In this document: piece by piece, positions 46,035-58,901 of the stretch
Layout: each line of letters opens with the position of its first letter
How positions within the stretch are numbered: the stretch's first letter is position 1
NCBI GenBank assembly: GCA_051453625.1
Contig: JBOZIK010000001.1
Location: 273,366,026 to 273,430,025 of the forward strand
DNA: 64,000 bases
Origin: Welwitschia mirabilis
Lineage: Eukaryota > Gnetophyta > Gnetopsida > Welwitschiales
Direction: 5' to 3'
Notes under the pieces: model-generated
The model's database searches: none
What the model was told of the DNA's origin: nothing
The model's input: the letters and a program-made list of their open reading frames with translations, nothing else
Made by a program: the position numbers and the translations under genes

Positions 46035-47144
46035 ATTGGTGTTAATGTATAAAGTAGATTTATTATATTTAAGATATGTGGAAAAAACAAAAACTAAGTT
46101 ATAATGGATGTCTTTAATTGTATTTGCAATGTACTTTTGGAATGCATCCAAAACTAATAGAGTATTTTTGAAAGGATCATGAAGCAACTTATTAAAGAAA
46201 TGCTAAACCAGAAATTGAATTTTTTTACATTCCTACTCTACATGCAAATCAACTCGCTTAGGAGAATGTCTAGCAAAATTTCATATACAACATGTAGGTT
46301 GATGCCATCATTAAATCCAGCCTAACTAAACTGAAGGTCTAAGCTAGGCATTCCAAGATTAGATAAAATAGATTATGTGGTAGGAGGAAAAAAATAGCAA
46401 GCATGCAATTGAAATAAATGACATGTATTCTTGGTAAGATGGCTAGAATTCTAACCTTAATTTGAATAGGAGAATTGTTTAATAAAGTTGCCCTACCAAA
46501 AGTCATTCACAATTACTTTGGAGGTTGTCCATGGTAGCTACCCTTTTTTTTCCCAACTCTTATTACTATTAGACTTACAAACCTAAGGCTTGTGACTCAC
46601 TAATTTCAAAAAAATTTTAAAAAAATGAGTTCATTATTTGTCTCTCACTTACAAGTCAAGTAAAAAAAAAAAAAAAAAAGATTTTCCTTAATTCTCTTTG
46701 GCTTACAAGTTAATGGATTTCTTAGGAGACATTTCATGATCTTTATGGTACTTTCTCTACGATAAATTTTTTCCCTCTCTCTTTAGGCTTTGCAATTTTC
46801 TTCTTTAGCATCTAGGTTTTTTAATTTTTGCTTTAGGCTTTGTAGATTTCTTCTTCAACATCTATAAGTAGATGAATTTATAAAGAGGTTTTCTGAGGGG
46901 CTTCAATAAAAAAAAAATGCTATGCAATATTGTTGTATCGACCATCCATTCCATTATAATTGTTTCATACTTCAACAACAATCATTGATTGTTGGAATTT
47001 GGCATAGCCAAAAGACTAAGTAGTTCTATGTAATCATTTTTTGGAATATTTGCAATCTTCTTACACTTAGCAAATTAAAACCTTCTTTTAGTATTTGTTG
47101 GATCATGGTTTACTTATTAGTAGATGTTTTCAATATATTGCCAT
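46035..47144. other. AT-rich stretch, nothing recognised
   Basis: Contains a pure A tract of about 17 at 46663-46679, possibly the tail of a non-LTR element, but no LINE domain was seen upstream. Confidence 0.4.
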
Positions 47145-47300
47145 CCATAATCTTATTTGCCCTCAATGTGGAGCTATAGATGATTTTATTTACGTCTTTT
47201 AATAATGACATTTTACTAACCATAATCAAATTTACCCTTAATATGGAGCTATAGATGATTTTACTCATGTATTCTAATAATGCTCTTTTGCCAAGAACAC
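47145..47300 (-). repeat. Two-copy 75-bp tandem repeat, in frame on the minus strand
   Basis: Units start at 47145 and 47220 with ccataatc and share tggagctatagatgatttta. The period is 75 bp, so the 25-residue unit repeats in frame (KIIYSSILRVNLIM and KIIYSSTLRANKIM) within a 69-codon frame. Not recognised. It may be a remnant of a repeat-containing protein gene or simply a minisatellite. Confidence 0.65.
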
Positions 47301-47893
47301 CTTGATTTGAATGTATCAAGTCCTCCTAAACATTCAACTTTCTAAAGATTTGTTATTATTTCGTTTTTGCCAAACACCATTAACTATTTCAAATTTATTT
47401 GAAGGATTATTTAACCTCTTGTCTTATATCAAATTCAAAAGAGAACGTGCAAGATAATTTTTAAGAGATGGAGTCTTCTTTTACCCATCTTTTGTCCACT
47501 AAAGAGGAGACCAATATTTTATGCAACTTTTATTTTAAATCTAAACTTAAGCATTGAAGATCTCTCTTGATGTCAATTTCCTCATGCAACTCTTAAAATA
47601 TTGTTGTAATGCTAGTTATCACCCTTATAGCACACAATTCCTAGTCTTTTATCTCTACTTTGATTTTGGTTAATTTTCTACTTTGCTTTATTTGATGTTG
47701 ACTCTTTAAGGCATTTTGATGCTTTTGTACTCCTTTTATATCTTAGCTTGATGAAACTCTTTTTGGGGACCAACATCCCCTCCTAAATCATCTTAAAATA
47801 TGTTATTCTGAAAATTAATTTCAATATATCTTTTAAATTTGTAGAATTTTCATGCTATGTAAATTAATTTTAATTTTAAATATGTACAGATAT
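47301..47893. other. Nothing recognised
   Basis: Less AT-biased than average, but no domain identified on either strand. Confidence 0.35.
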
Positions 47894-47962
47894 GAGAATG
47901 AGTGATAGTCCAACTAGTTAAAGACTTGTCCTTCATTTAGAAGGTTATGGATTTAAAAATTT
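47894..47962 (+). repeat. tRNA-like fossil (SINE-type)
   Basis: + strand gagtgatagtccaactagtt (A-box region) and, about 42 bases from the A-box start, aaggttatggatttaaaaat (B-box region, with C-to-T changes). Same general layout as the fossil at 45972-46034 but in the opposite orientation and different in sequence. Confidence 0.5.
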
Positions 47963-50120
47963 TGATGTTTATTTGGTACTTTACTAGGACCTTGGGAAAT
48001 CACAATTAGTGTATGTTCATAAGGAGGTATGATAACTAAAAAGATTCAATTTTGAAATTTAGTGATCATACTCCACAAAGGCTTAGTTATTACGACCATC
48101 CAAATCCATGATTTAATTACATCTAGAGCCTCCTAATATTCCTCATAATGTACTAAGAAAGGCATTTCAAGTTTTAAATAATAGCTAGGATAAAATAAAA
48201 TAAATATATGTTCTTTTAGTTTAATTTTATAACTTTACAAATCATTGTTGAAGTTATTTAAAATATTAACAAATAAGGATAACTCTAAAAAAGAATTCAA
48301 TGAGATGATAGTCTAACTAAAGGAATATTGTCACATTATGAAGCCTTGATGTAATTAATTTATTCATTTTGATAATTATGATAATAATAATTTGAGGGTA
48401 ATGTACTGTCACTAATAGTTTTGAGTCTAATTCTAGTAAGAAATGTTAATTTTATTTATTTAAAAATATTTTTATTTGAAAATCACTTACCATAGGATAT
48501 AGTGGAATTGAACTACAAGAGAAGATAAACATTAAAAAATATAAAAATGTTAGAATAACATGCTTGTCTTAAAATTATAGATTTAAAAAATTAAACAGCT
48601 AAATATTTTTAGTTATACATTACCTAATTTTTTATTTATAAAATAATCTTTCTATTCTATTTTTCATTATTAACACTTTACTTTAAATAAATAAAATTAT
48701 GAGAGTTAATGTTCATCATGCTTAATTTTCACTTTGTAGCTCACATAGATTTCTTTGTATAATAAACTAAGCATGATATTTTAATAATTTCATAATGAAC
48801 ATATATAGTATCTTAGAGTGTGGAAGAAAATTAATAATATGTTCTCTAGTTGGATGGAAGAAATAAGTAACACAATCAACAAATCATGCATGTACAACAT
48901 TCCCTTAAGTTTCATAATAAAGTAAATATTTATTGAGGAAGTATCTTTCATAAATTGAGGAATTGAAAGTTTGTTTGGTGTGCCTTTACATGTAGTAATG
49001 TTCACCTTTCCTCACATAAGCAAAAGTCATGCTCACTTCATATTTATCTCAAGGTGTTAAATTCTTAAAAAATTTTATGCATTTTTACCTTAAATTGATG
49101 AATGGATGTGAAGATGCACCAAGTTTGTATGCCTTTTCTCTATGATTTCATGTTCCTCATAATGTAGCCATGTATGAACAAGTTAATGTGTCTTTTTAAA
49201 CTAACGGTTGCAAAGATACCTCATCAGGCTAATATGGCTTTACTAAATGTTTGAGAACAAGTTAGGATGCCTTTATCCAGCATCTTCATGTTAATAATTT
49301 TATGCATCTATTTAAAATGTTTCAATGTGTGCTCATAAGAAGACATGTTTTTATCTAATTTTTGAGTGTTTGAATAAGTGCAAAAAAAGGACATGCCTTT
49401 TTTTGAATATTGACTCAAATTCATTATCATTTATGAGGTTGTATTAACTTATTAACATATATTAATCCACTTATTTTAAGGTCTGTCATTTAGAAAAAAT
49501 CTACAGTGGAATGCCATCTTATTAATGCATGCTTACTAATGCATGAATAGTTGCATGCTTATTAATGCATGAATATTTATTTGACTAAGCTATTATGTTC
49601 TTGCATCCACTTCACTTAATAGTTACGACTGTAATTAATACATTATACATTACTTGAGGAATCCAACTATTATCAATAAGTATGTAAGGTAACATTTTAA
49701 AAGTAGCTTGGTTTCATGTAACTTGCATTTTTCTTATGCCTCTAACCTACTAACTTGCCTTGATGCGCTGATGCTTAACTACTTCAAACTTTGCCTTTGA
49801 CTCACATACAAGTTATTTTCATGGGTATGTTCTTGTGCATATACCTTATTCCTAATACTAAGATTTATTAAACCTTTCGTGCTTTAATATGGTGCAATTA
49901 TTATCTCCATGCCAACTCCTCACTTGATGATCTTGTTTTTCTTTAATTTCATTATTTGTAAATTCTCTCTAATTACATATTTAGTGTAATAATTATCAAT
50001 GTCTATAACACTATATTGAACCTTCCCCACTTCTCTCACAAATATCCTAGTACTTCCTTCTAGAGTACTAAAAACATCTTTATAAATATCATGAATTTTT
50101 TGAAACATTTTAAATACAAA
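47963..50120. other. AT-rich stretch, nothing recognised
   Basis: Holds a short tandem repeat at about 49527-49578 (gcatgctta(c/t)taatgcatgaata twice). Open frames at 48790-49005 and 49920-50108 have no family. Confidence 0.4.
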
Positions 50121-50844
50121 ATCTTTAAGGTGTACTCATTTCATTAGCCTCCTCTTCCAATTATTCTTATAAAAAGATTTAATTGATTTTTTTTAAGGAA
50201 CATCATCATCATTTCATTATTTTTCTTTTATCATTTATGCTTCTAGGTGAGATAATATTTATCATTCTTTATTGAGAACGTATTATATTCTTAACATTAA
50301 TTTGAATGTAAAATTCAATATTTCTTTTTTTCCTATACAATACCTAAGGCTTAAAGGAAAGGGAGATTTATTTTAGTATTTATCTTCTTCTTCTTCTCTT
50401 ACTTATAACACAAATCCCAGCTCTTCTTTTTTTCTCCTATATTATCAACATATATGAATTCTATAGATAACATAAAATCCATGCTAATAAATGTTAGAAA
50501 AATAATTATTCTTTTAATACTTCATTACTCGTACATTTGAAAGAAGAGACAAATGAAATTTCAAGTATAATTTAAAGGTTATTTTCATTTTGTTTTTTCT
50601 TTATTTTTTAAATAATTATTAATAACTTTGGTTATTATTTTAGAATAGTATTAAAAAAAGATTTGGAATTGGATTCTTACTTTAATATAATAATAAATAC
50701 AGATTTTGCTTCCTATAGGATAGAGATCGATAAAAAGAATTAAAGACTAGTTAGATAATTTTCTTTGAATAATTTAAAAAGAAAAAGGAAAAAAGTGGTA
50801 ATAAAAATATTTGGCTTTTGATTCTAACTTTAGATTATATGAGT
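50121..50844. repeat. First copy of a gap-edge duplication
   Basis: Nearly identical to 50945-51669 (724 against 725 bp). It ends exactly at the N gap (50845-50944), and its partner starts exactly after it. This is the pattern left when two overlapping contigs, probably two haplotypes, are scaffolded without merging. Confidence 0.85.
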
Positions 50845-50944
50845 NNNNNNNNNNNNNNNNNNNNNNNNNNNNNNNNNNNNNNNNNNNNNNNNNNNNNNNN
50901 NNNNNNNNNNNNNNNNNNNNNNNNNNNNNNNNNNNNNNNNNNNN

Positions 50945-51669
50945 ATCTTTAAGGTGTACTCATTTCATTAGCCTCCTCTTCCAATTATTCTTATAAAAAG
51001 ATTTAATTGATTTTTTTTTAAGGAACATCATCATCATTTTATTATTTTTCTTTTATCATTTATGCTTTTAGGTGAGATAATATTTATCATTCTTTATTGA
51101 GAATGTATTATATTCTTAACATTACTTTGAATGTAAAATTCAATTTTTTTTTTTTTCTATACAATACCTAAAGCTTAAAGAAAAGGGATATTTATTTTAG
51201 TATTTATCTTCTTCTTCTTCTCTTACCTATAACACAAATCCCAGCTCTTCTTTCCTTCTCCTAAATTATCAACATATATGAATTCTACAGATAGCATAAA
51301 ATACATGCTAATAAATGTTAGAAAAATAATTTATTCTTTTAATACTTCATTACACATACATTTGAAAGAAGAGATAAATGAAATTTAAAGTATAATTTAA
51401 AGGTTATTTTCATTTTGTTTTTTCATTATTTTTTAAATAATTATTAACAACTTTGGTTATTATTTTAGAATAGTATTAAAAAAAGATTTGGAATTGGATT
51501 CTTACTTTAATTTAATAATAAATACAAATTTTGCTTTCTATAGGATAGAGATTGACAAAAAGAATTAAAGACTAGTTAGATAATTTTCTTTGAATAATTT
51601 AAAAAGAAAAAAGAAAAAAGTGGTAATAAAAATATTTGGCTTTTGATTCCAACTTTAGCTTATATGAGT
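50945..51669. repeat. Second copy of a gap-edge duplication
   Basis: See 50121-50844. Differences are scattered single bases and homopolymer length changes. Confidence 0.85.
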
Positions 51670-51689
51670 TAAAGTACATATATGCACTG

Positions 51690-51690
<1 letters not shown>

Positions 51691-51751
<61 letters not shown>
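51691..51751. repeat. Microsatellite (TC)n
   Basis: About 60 bp of nearly pure TC. Confidence 0.95.
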
Positions 51752-51754
<3 letters not shown>

Positions 51755-51755
<1 letters not shown>

Positions 51756-52170
51756 TCTTTTTAGCCCTACTTCAACTACCATGCTAATCTTTATGATGTC
51801 ATCATAGTTTTACTATTCATGCAATAATGTCCATCCAAGGCTAATTGGCTATTATTATAATGGATAACTAGATATTATTCCCATTTTATCCATTTCCTTT
51901 TAAAACACAAATTAGTTTGGAAAATTCTAGGGACTTCTAAAGATAAATATCTAATTATTTTTAAAAAAAAAGTTCCTCCCTTGTGGTATTTATAAAAGGA
52001 ACCCTTAGGCCATCATGTAAAACATGACATAGAGATAGATGGTTATGATTTCTATCTAGTTATAAAATTTCCCCCATTTTCTATTAATGAAGGTGTGTTT
52101 ATCATATACACTCTTATTCATGAATTTCATTTCTTTTTCGAGTAATTATGTTGAGTTTTCAAATTTAAAT
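51755..52170 (+). repeat. Probable 5' LTR of a + strand gypsy element
   Basis: Contains TATAAAAGG at 51991-51999, followed by a stretch resembling the transcribed end of plant LTRs and a decayed primer-site-like word, tgatattacaga, at about 52172-52183 (compare TGGTATCAGAGC). The left end is not defined. I found no matching 3' LTR downstream. Confidence 0.45.
51991..51999 (+). promoter_or_regulatory. TATA box in the LTR-like region
   Basis: TATAAAAGG in a suitable place, about 180 bp before the primer-site-like word. Supports an LTR promoter; activity is not implied. Confidence 0.5.
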
Positions 52171-52199
52171 TTGATATTACAGAAAGAAAAGACTCTTTA

Positions 52200-54019
52200 C
52201 ATATCAATGTGGATAGAAGAAGAAATGGCAAATGAGTAAGAAATCAAATACAAAATCTCTATAACAAACATGTGTTAATGAGTCACAAAAGAGAAACAAG
52301 AGGTTAAGAAGTAGGAAGTGAAATGAAATAAGAACAAGGAGAAAATGACCTAGAGAATATAAGAATGAAGGAACTATTTTGAGTATGATAAGAATTAATA
52401 ATAAGGATAAAGATAATGAAGATCTATTAGTGATAAAGGGTTTCTCTTATAAAAGATGATAGCAATGAGGAAGAGGGATGTTTAACAATAATAGATGCAT
52501 TGCAAGGCATCAAGGGGAAATATTAGTTATTTCTACAAGTAATGCCATACGTAAGTAAAAATACATGTGTATATGTTTCTAGTTTTAATGGAAAGTTAAA
52601 TCTAAATGCTTTGATTGAGTATATTTGAGTGATGATTTTTTTTTTTTTAAAATTGGAAGAGATGTCTAAACAAATGATTAATTTGATTGTATTAAAGTTA
52701 AANNNNNNNNNNNNNNNNNNNNNNNNNNNNNNNNNNNNNNNNNNNNNNNNNNNNNNNNNNNNNNNNNNNNNNNNNNNNNNNNNNNNNNNNNNNNNNNNNN
52801 NNNNNNNNNNNNNNNNNNNNNNNNNNNNNNNNNNNNNNNNNNNNNNNNNNNNNNNNNNNNNNNNNNNNNNNNNNNNNNNNNNNNNNNNNNNNNNNNNNNN
52901 NNNNNNNNNNNNNNNNNNNNNNNNNNNNNNNNNNNNNNNNNNNNNNNNNNNNNNNNNNNNNNNNNNNNNNNNNNNNNNNNNNNNNNNNNNNNNNNNNNNN
53001 NNNNNNNNNNNNNNNNNNNNNNNNNNNNNNNNNNNNNNNNNNNNNNNNNNNNNNNNNNNNNNNNNNNNNNNNNNNNNNNNNNNNNNNNNNNNNNNNNNNN
53101 NNNNNNNNNNNNNNNNNNNNNNNNNNNNNNNNNNNNNNNNNNNNNNNNNNNNNNNNNNNNNNNNNNNNNNNNNNNNNNNNNNNNNNNNNATTTGATTGTA
53201 TCAAAGTTAAAAGGCATGAAAATAATTTGGTGATAGAACTCCTAAATGAAGAGAGAGACAAAGAGAAAAATAAAGATTTAGACCTACAATAAAATGATTC
53301 CAAAGCTTAAGAAAAGTTTTTTTTTCTTGTTTATTACTAGTGTACTCTTTAAAATGAACAATAGAATTTGAAATAATAAGAAAGTATAAGTTAACAATAT
53401 GCAAATTACTCTCACCAATGTTTCATTTAATAAATCTTTAGATTCATTATGAAGTTGTAGATTTCTATCTAGTAGGAGCTATTGTTAACTAACTTAATAT
53501 CAATTAAGAAAGCATATGAGTTTACCCTAAGATATGAATAAAATTTAAAGAGAAGAAGCTAATAGAATAATAGTTGAAGATAAGGATGCATTAAAGAAAT
53601 GGTGCTAGATGTAGTACTAGATGTGATTATGGAAGTGGTATGATTGGAACTTTAAATAAAAACAAACAAGTTCATCAATAATCTATTAGAACATATGGGT
53701 AAGGAATCATATATTAAAGAGGATGATAACTAATAGGATTTTTAGTAAAGTTCTTTCATTATAATACTCTATCACATAAGTTGTTAGAATGTATGCATGT
53801 TTAAGATACATAGTATACTACACAAAGGACATAGTATGTATAGAAAGGATATAGTAAGTTCTTAGTTAAGGATGTGACTTTAAATTCTTGTCTTAAGGGA
53901 AAAAAATATTCTATTACCCTACATAATAGAAAAATCTAATGGTGTTATTTTTAAAGAGAAAGAAGGAAGAGGTACTTAATAAGAGTGTCTCATCTATATG
54001 CATTATTATATTAATAATA
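52200..54019 (+). other. Expected gag region of the + strand gypsy element
   Basis: Lies between the LTR-like region and the protease. No gag motif or zinc knuckle could be read, and 487 N fill 52703-53189. Confidence 0.35.
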
Positions 54020-54340
54020 AATATATAAACATCACCATGGATTCTGGTAGTCATGAGAATAGTGTGATAGATACTATAGTGAATAAGTCAAATATATCTA
54101 TTGAAAAGTAGCCTAAATCTTACATACTTTTGTGGTTATACANNNNNNNNNNNNNNNNNNNNNNNNNNNNNNNNNNNNNNNNNNNNNNNNNNNNNNNNNN
54201 NNNNNNNNNNNNNNNNNNNNNNNNNNNNNNNNNNNNNNTATTTATTAAAAGATATTATTATCATACCTATAGAGTAGTCATTTATGATAGGATTGCTGCT
54301 ATACTTTTACATTATTATGGAAGAAAGTCATAATTTTTTG
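54020..54340 (+). pseudogene. Ty3/gypsy aspartic protease
   Basis: Reads ITMDSGSHENSVIDTIVNKS, then NISIEK, a stop and PKSYILLWLY, matching the plant gypsy protease pattern V/I-D-S/G-GS-x-EN-V...VEKL-x-L...HP-x-PYKL-x-W. The catalytic Asp and Gly of DSG are kept. A 96-N gap (54143-54238) removes the middle. After it, YRVVIYDRIA corresponds to the end of the domain near the L-G-RPWQYDR motif. Confidence 0.72.
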
Positions 54341-54479
54341 TTAGAGAACATAGATGAGATAACAGAAAAGAGATCTAGAGTATGTATGTTGAAACAAAAG
54401 AAAAATTTGGAGATATTTAAGAATGATAAGGTGTTTTACTTGGTTTAGAATTTTTATTAGAAGTCAATGTATTGCTAAA

Positions 54480-55480
54480 TAAGCATGGTAATATTCTTAC
54501 AAAGGATCTTTCTAATGAACTTCCATCTAAGAGAATCCTCATTCACATGATTGAATTTATCTTAGGATTAGGTTTTCTTATCATAGCATCATACATAATC
54601 ACACTATAAGTAAGGGATGACATTAGAAGAAATGTCAAAGTCTTGTTGTAAAAAGAACTTATATAAAAGAGTGTATTTTTAGTGATATGCCAATAATTTT
54701 AGCATTAAAAAAGACTAAATAAGGATGAGTTACTAAATAATGAATGCATATAGATTTAAAGGTAGCAGACCAAGTAATAACCTATTATAATTTTTCATCT
54801 CCTTACATGGATGATATTATGAATCATCTATTACATGCACCTTGCTTCAGCAAGATTCACCTAAATAGTGATTATGACTAGTTTGAATCAAAGAAGGTAA
54901 TAATTGAAAGACAACCTTTAAAATCCTGGATGATTTGTATGAGTAATTAGTGATGACTTTTTAACTATTAAATTCTCTAATAAATCTTATGGTATTAATG
55001 AAAAGGATACTAAAATAGTTTATTAATTGACATATTATTATGTTTTTCTAATGACATTCTTATTTTCAATAGCATTCATGAGAAGCAATTGAAGGATTTA
55101 TATATAGTATTAATGAAGTTGGTAAAAGAGAAACTATTAATGCAAACTGGTAAGTCATAATTCATGTATGATAAGATTTTTTTTATTTGGATTTTATGAC
55201 CTCTAAAGATACATTTAAGATGGACCTAGTGAATCTAAGATTATTATGGATTAATTCATGTAAAAGAATATCAATGAGATGCATAGTTTTAATGGCTTGA
55301 TGAGCTTTAATTAGACGTTCATATAAATTTTTTGAGGGGTCACTACACCTATCATAGGTTCCATTAGAGGTAAATAATAAGTGTTTTAGTGGATCAAAGT
55401 AATAGATAAAACCTATAGATTATTCAAATAAAATCTTTGTAAGAAGCACGTATTAGCATTACCAATTTCTAGCAAGATAT
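54480..55480 (+). pseudogene. Ty3/gypsy reverse transcriptase
   Basis: In order: LTKDLSNELPSKRILIHMIEF (N-terminal ELP-x-x-RDI-x-H-x-I block, near 54500), ITYYNFSSPYMDDIMNHL and CFSKIHLNSDYD (the I-P-x-x-DD-x-x-D-x-L and F-S-KIDL-x-SGYH motifs, 54790-54880), the polymerase site FSNDILIFN at about 55040-55065, and KNINEMHSFNGLMSF near 55265 (the V-x-E-x-RSF-x-GL-x-x-YYR motif). The site should be Y/F-x-DD and is S-N-D here, so the first catalytic Asp has become Asn. Stops interrupt it throughout. The wording is of the chromovirus-like kind rather than the Athila/Tat kind at 23 kb, so this is a different lineage. Confidence 0.8.
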
Positions 55481-55489
55481 TTCTTGTGG

Positions 55490-55840
55490 GGTTAGACCTA
55501 GATAACATTATGATTGGAGGATTTCTTAGTTAAGTAGATTATCCTTAGAATACATAAGTCAAAAATTGAAGAATATGAAGAATCATTATTTCATATTAAA
55601 TAAGAGTTTAATGATATTATCTGGGCTTCACATAGATTAAAACATTACTTACTACTAAAATAGTTTATCTTATAGATAGAGAATTAAGCCTTAGAGTACA
55701 TCAATTCCCAAATAAATATCAACAAGTTTACTAGATGGATTCAATAGTTATAGGAATTCACTCTTAACCTAAAGCATTTAAAGGTAATTCCTAGTAGAGT
55801 ACCTAACACACTTAACCATTGATGTGAAGTTGTTACTCAA
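55490..55840 (+). pseudogene. Ty3/gypsy RNase H
   Basis: Fragments in order: SQKLKNMK and HYFILNKSL (matching S-E-KL-x-x-x-x-x-x-YS-T-YDKE-x-x-AI), SHRLKHYLL (A-L-x-HWRHYLL), ALEYINSQ and TRWIQ, then EFTLNLKH (H-x-RW-x-x-FLQ-x-F-x-F-x-x-KH), read in more than one frame. The HWRHYL and RW blocks are reliable; the rest is decayed. Confidence 0.68.
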
Positions 55841-55849
55841 AGTGCTATA

Positions 55850-56340
55850 GAATATTTACATTACTTGTAAGAGGAATACATTGAGGATCTAAATTTTGGA
55901 GAAATTTATAAGAGTTTACAAAATGAATAGATAGAACCAATTGACTACCACTTGATAAGTAAATTATGGTATAGAGAAATTTAATTATGAATATTATCTG
56001 AAAGTCTATGAGAGAAATTGAAGAAAAAAGAACACATGTTAGCTATGAGAAGATTTTTGAATTCATGACTAGAAGATATTTTTATTATATTTTAAATAAG
56101 TAGGTTAAAACATTTGTACACTAATGAATTTATTTTTGGTAAAAAAAGTACACATGCAAAACCTTAAATTTTATTATAAGATGTGGTATTTGGGAGATGT
56201 ATACTAACTATCAAGGTATAGATAGAAATTTTGAATAAGTAAACTAGGGTATTCTACAAAGATATTTGAGAGCTTACAAAATTTTATGGGAATATTTGAA
56301 ATGAGTATTTGTATAAAAAATGATTTGAGATTGAGAATGT
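55850..56340 (+). pseudogene. Ty3/gypsy integrase N-terminal traces
   Basis: Near 55980-56160 the translation shows LWYREI, then LSESLREKL-type and EEHMLAMRRF wording, which fits the L-x-x-P-x-x-x-LR-x-x-x-I-x-E-x-H zinc-binding region of gypsy integrases. No catalytic core block was convincing afterwards. Identification depends mostly on position after RNase H. Confidence 0.45.
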
Positions 56341-57220
56341 TATAGATTTATCCTTTTAGAAATTCATATTAATTTTTGTAAGATAATCCACCAAGAAAGA
56401 CCAAGCTAATAAAAGGATATTACATTTAAGTCTAAATTAGTTTTATAAGTAAGAAATAAATTACTCACTATATATTTTGAATGTCAAGAAAACATAAATA
56501 TGAGATATGTTATGTCTTATAATGAAAGAAAAACTAGAATAGCATGAAAAATTTAATAAACACTAATACATCAATCTATAATAATGCATTGAAGGAACAC
56601 ATATAAAAGTAAATACAAAAGAACATTCAAAAATGAATTATCACATGACTAGTAAACATAAGTCTATTATTGATGAAAGAAAAGAATAAATCTAATTAGA
56701 AATGAAAGTGAAATTCATAAATAATGGTAAAAATATAGAAAATACCAATTTAGCATAGATAGATAATTACTCTTAATAAGAAAGATGCTTCATGAATCCA
56801 TTCCTCATGAGTGAATCATTCCCTGATATCTACGAAGGGAAAAAAAGGCTTACTACCTCATCATGATAAAATCCCTTATCATGTTCATAAGAAATTTTAA
56901 TCTAAAATGATGAAGTTCTTTAGGATATTATGATGATAGATGAACCTATCATAAATATGTTATGATGTGAGATATGTAATGATTTATCCTTGAGGTATGC
57001 TTTATTTATATAGCTTTCCTTAGAATTGTAGATTATATTAGTATGTTATTATTAATAATAGACGATCATTGATAGATATCATTATGTAATATGATTTAGA
57101 TAGGTAGTTCTTAGTTTCATTAATTAACTTATCTTTAGGTTGCAAGGTCAGTTTCCTAACTTAATAGCTATTTTTCTATCCTTTCTTTTTAAGACCTTTT
57201 ATTTCACATAATGATTGTGG
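56341..57220. other. AT-rich stretch, nothing recognised
   Basis: The gypsy 3' LTR would be expected about here but no match to 51755-52170 was seen, so the element may be truncated. Confidence 0.4.
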
Positions 57221-58700
57221 CACTACTAGAAGTAATTATAGCTTTAGTACCTTTAAGCTATTTGGCTTTAATAAAATCTAGATATCCTAACGTGAGGTAT
57301 TAATAACATAGTTAAATTTAATTGTTTTTAATAACATTGTTAAAATTTAAGGGAAAATCATAGTTAACAATATTTAAATAATCAACATGGTATTTATAGC
57401 CTTAAAATTGTATTATTTGATACTATTTATAAACCAAATATGTCAAATTTCATATGTAAATGCACCACAAACTAGTCTATTTATAATACCTTAGTAAATA
57501 TTAAGAATTTTTAAATTATAAGGACTACTCACCATTTTAAAAATTTTCAAAACTGAAAATAAAGTAAAAATTTAGCATGCAAAGATTTAAACTTCCTATC
57601 CATATGTTTCATATATCAAAATGATTTATTTTAAAGCTTAAAATTTAGAAGTACAAAAAAAATAATTTAAACCATTAAAAAAAGATCCAAAATTTTAAAC
57701 CTTGTTTTAAATACTAATATTATGGTTAAAAAATACTACTATAGTGGTATATAAACTTATTATCCTTCACAAAAATAAACATGTATATATTCAAAACATC
57801 CTTTATGTATCACATAAAAGGTATTTTTACTTAGAACTTTAAAATTTAAGAAATTTTATGTGATTTAATAACTTCTATTAAATATCAATGAAGTAGTATG
57901 AAAGTGTCTATAACCCATTTGATATCTCTATTGAAGCAATAAATGCAATGTGTTTACAATAAATGCATAAAAATAGGTGAGACAATTAGCGATAGTGTTA
58001 GGTTCCCATAATATAAAGGCAAAACTATAGTTCATGAAAAGAAAATGCTTAAGGTGATTATTAAAAAGGGTGTGCAACATGGTCAAAAGATTACATTTTA
58101 TTGGGTACTATATTTAAGAGGAGTTAAGGAGAAAAAAACATGTCCATTAATAGAAAACTTTTGAACAACATGAGGAGGACGCAAATGAAGCACTTAAATT
58201 TCAATGTGCATAGAAGTAATTGCCCTCTTTTAAGTCTAAACCTAGTTTTTTAATTCTTTAAGTTATGGAAGATGATTTCCTACACTTGATCTTTATATTT
58301 TCTATGAGAAATTCTTGTCTCATGATGAAAAACCAAAAATTTCATGTGTTTCTAACTCTTTAAGTATAGATTAGGATGTTTATCTCTATACATTTTTTTT
58401 GCTAATGAAATTTTTATTTTCTAAAAATATGATAAATTTAAAAACATAATTATCTAAATTTTCTTTACATATCATATAAAAATTATTTAGATTTATAACT
58501 TTAAAATTTAACAAATACAAAAATATACTCATGCAAGATTTCCTTTATGCATCATGTTAAAAATACATTTATTTATTTTAAATATTTAAAATAATATAAT
58601 AAGTGTAATTGTTTTTTTTACAAGTATACAAACAGTGATTTAGATACTATGATTGATAATCTATATTACTTAAGACATAATAACATGTTGAAATATTATT
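57221..58700. repeat. Repeat unit 1 with CACTA-like end
   Basis: Begins CACTACTAGAAGTAATTA, typical of plant CACTA-type transposon ends. 57730-58690 aligns with 59095-60180, including actatagtggtat, gtagtatgaaagt, gcaca-type blocks, tcttt-aagtt(a/g)tgga and gattgataatc(t/c)atatta. No opposite terminal repeat was found and no transposase is present, so it would be a non-autonomous derivative. Confidence 0.6.
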
Positions 58701-58901
58701 TTACAAGTAATATTTTCTTAATAGCAATAATATACTTTGTTTTGTCTCCTTGGAGGTATCTTAATGGTAGAGTAATGTTCTTATCACTTTATGATTATGA
58801 GTTTGATTTCTTAAAAGCATCTTTTAACAAATATCCTAATTAATTATGATCATTTTAAGATACATATATGTAATTATGAATCTCTTTACTATTGATTCCA
58901 T

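Noticed and set aside
48301-48436. A third tRNA-like element (gatagtctaactaaagg ... ttttgagtctaatt)
   Set aside because: The A-box-like and B-box-like parts are about 110 bases apart, too far for a tRNA-derived head.
52629-53303. Several frames of 179-201 codons
   Set aside because: Almost entirely the N run at 52703-53189.
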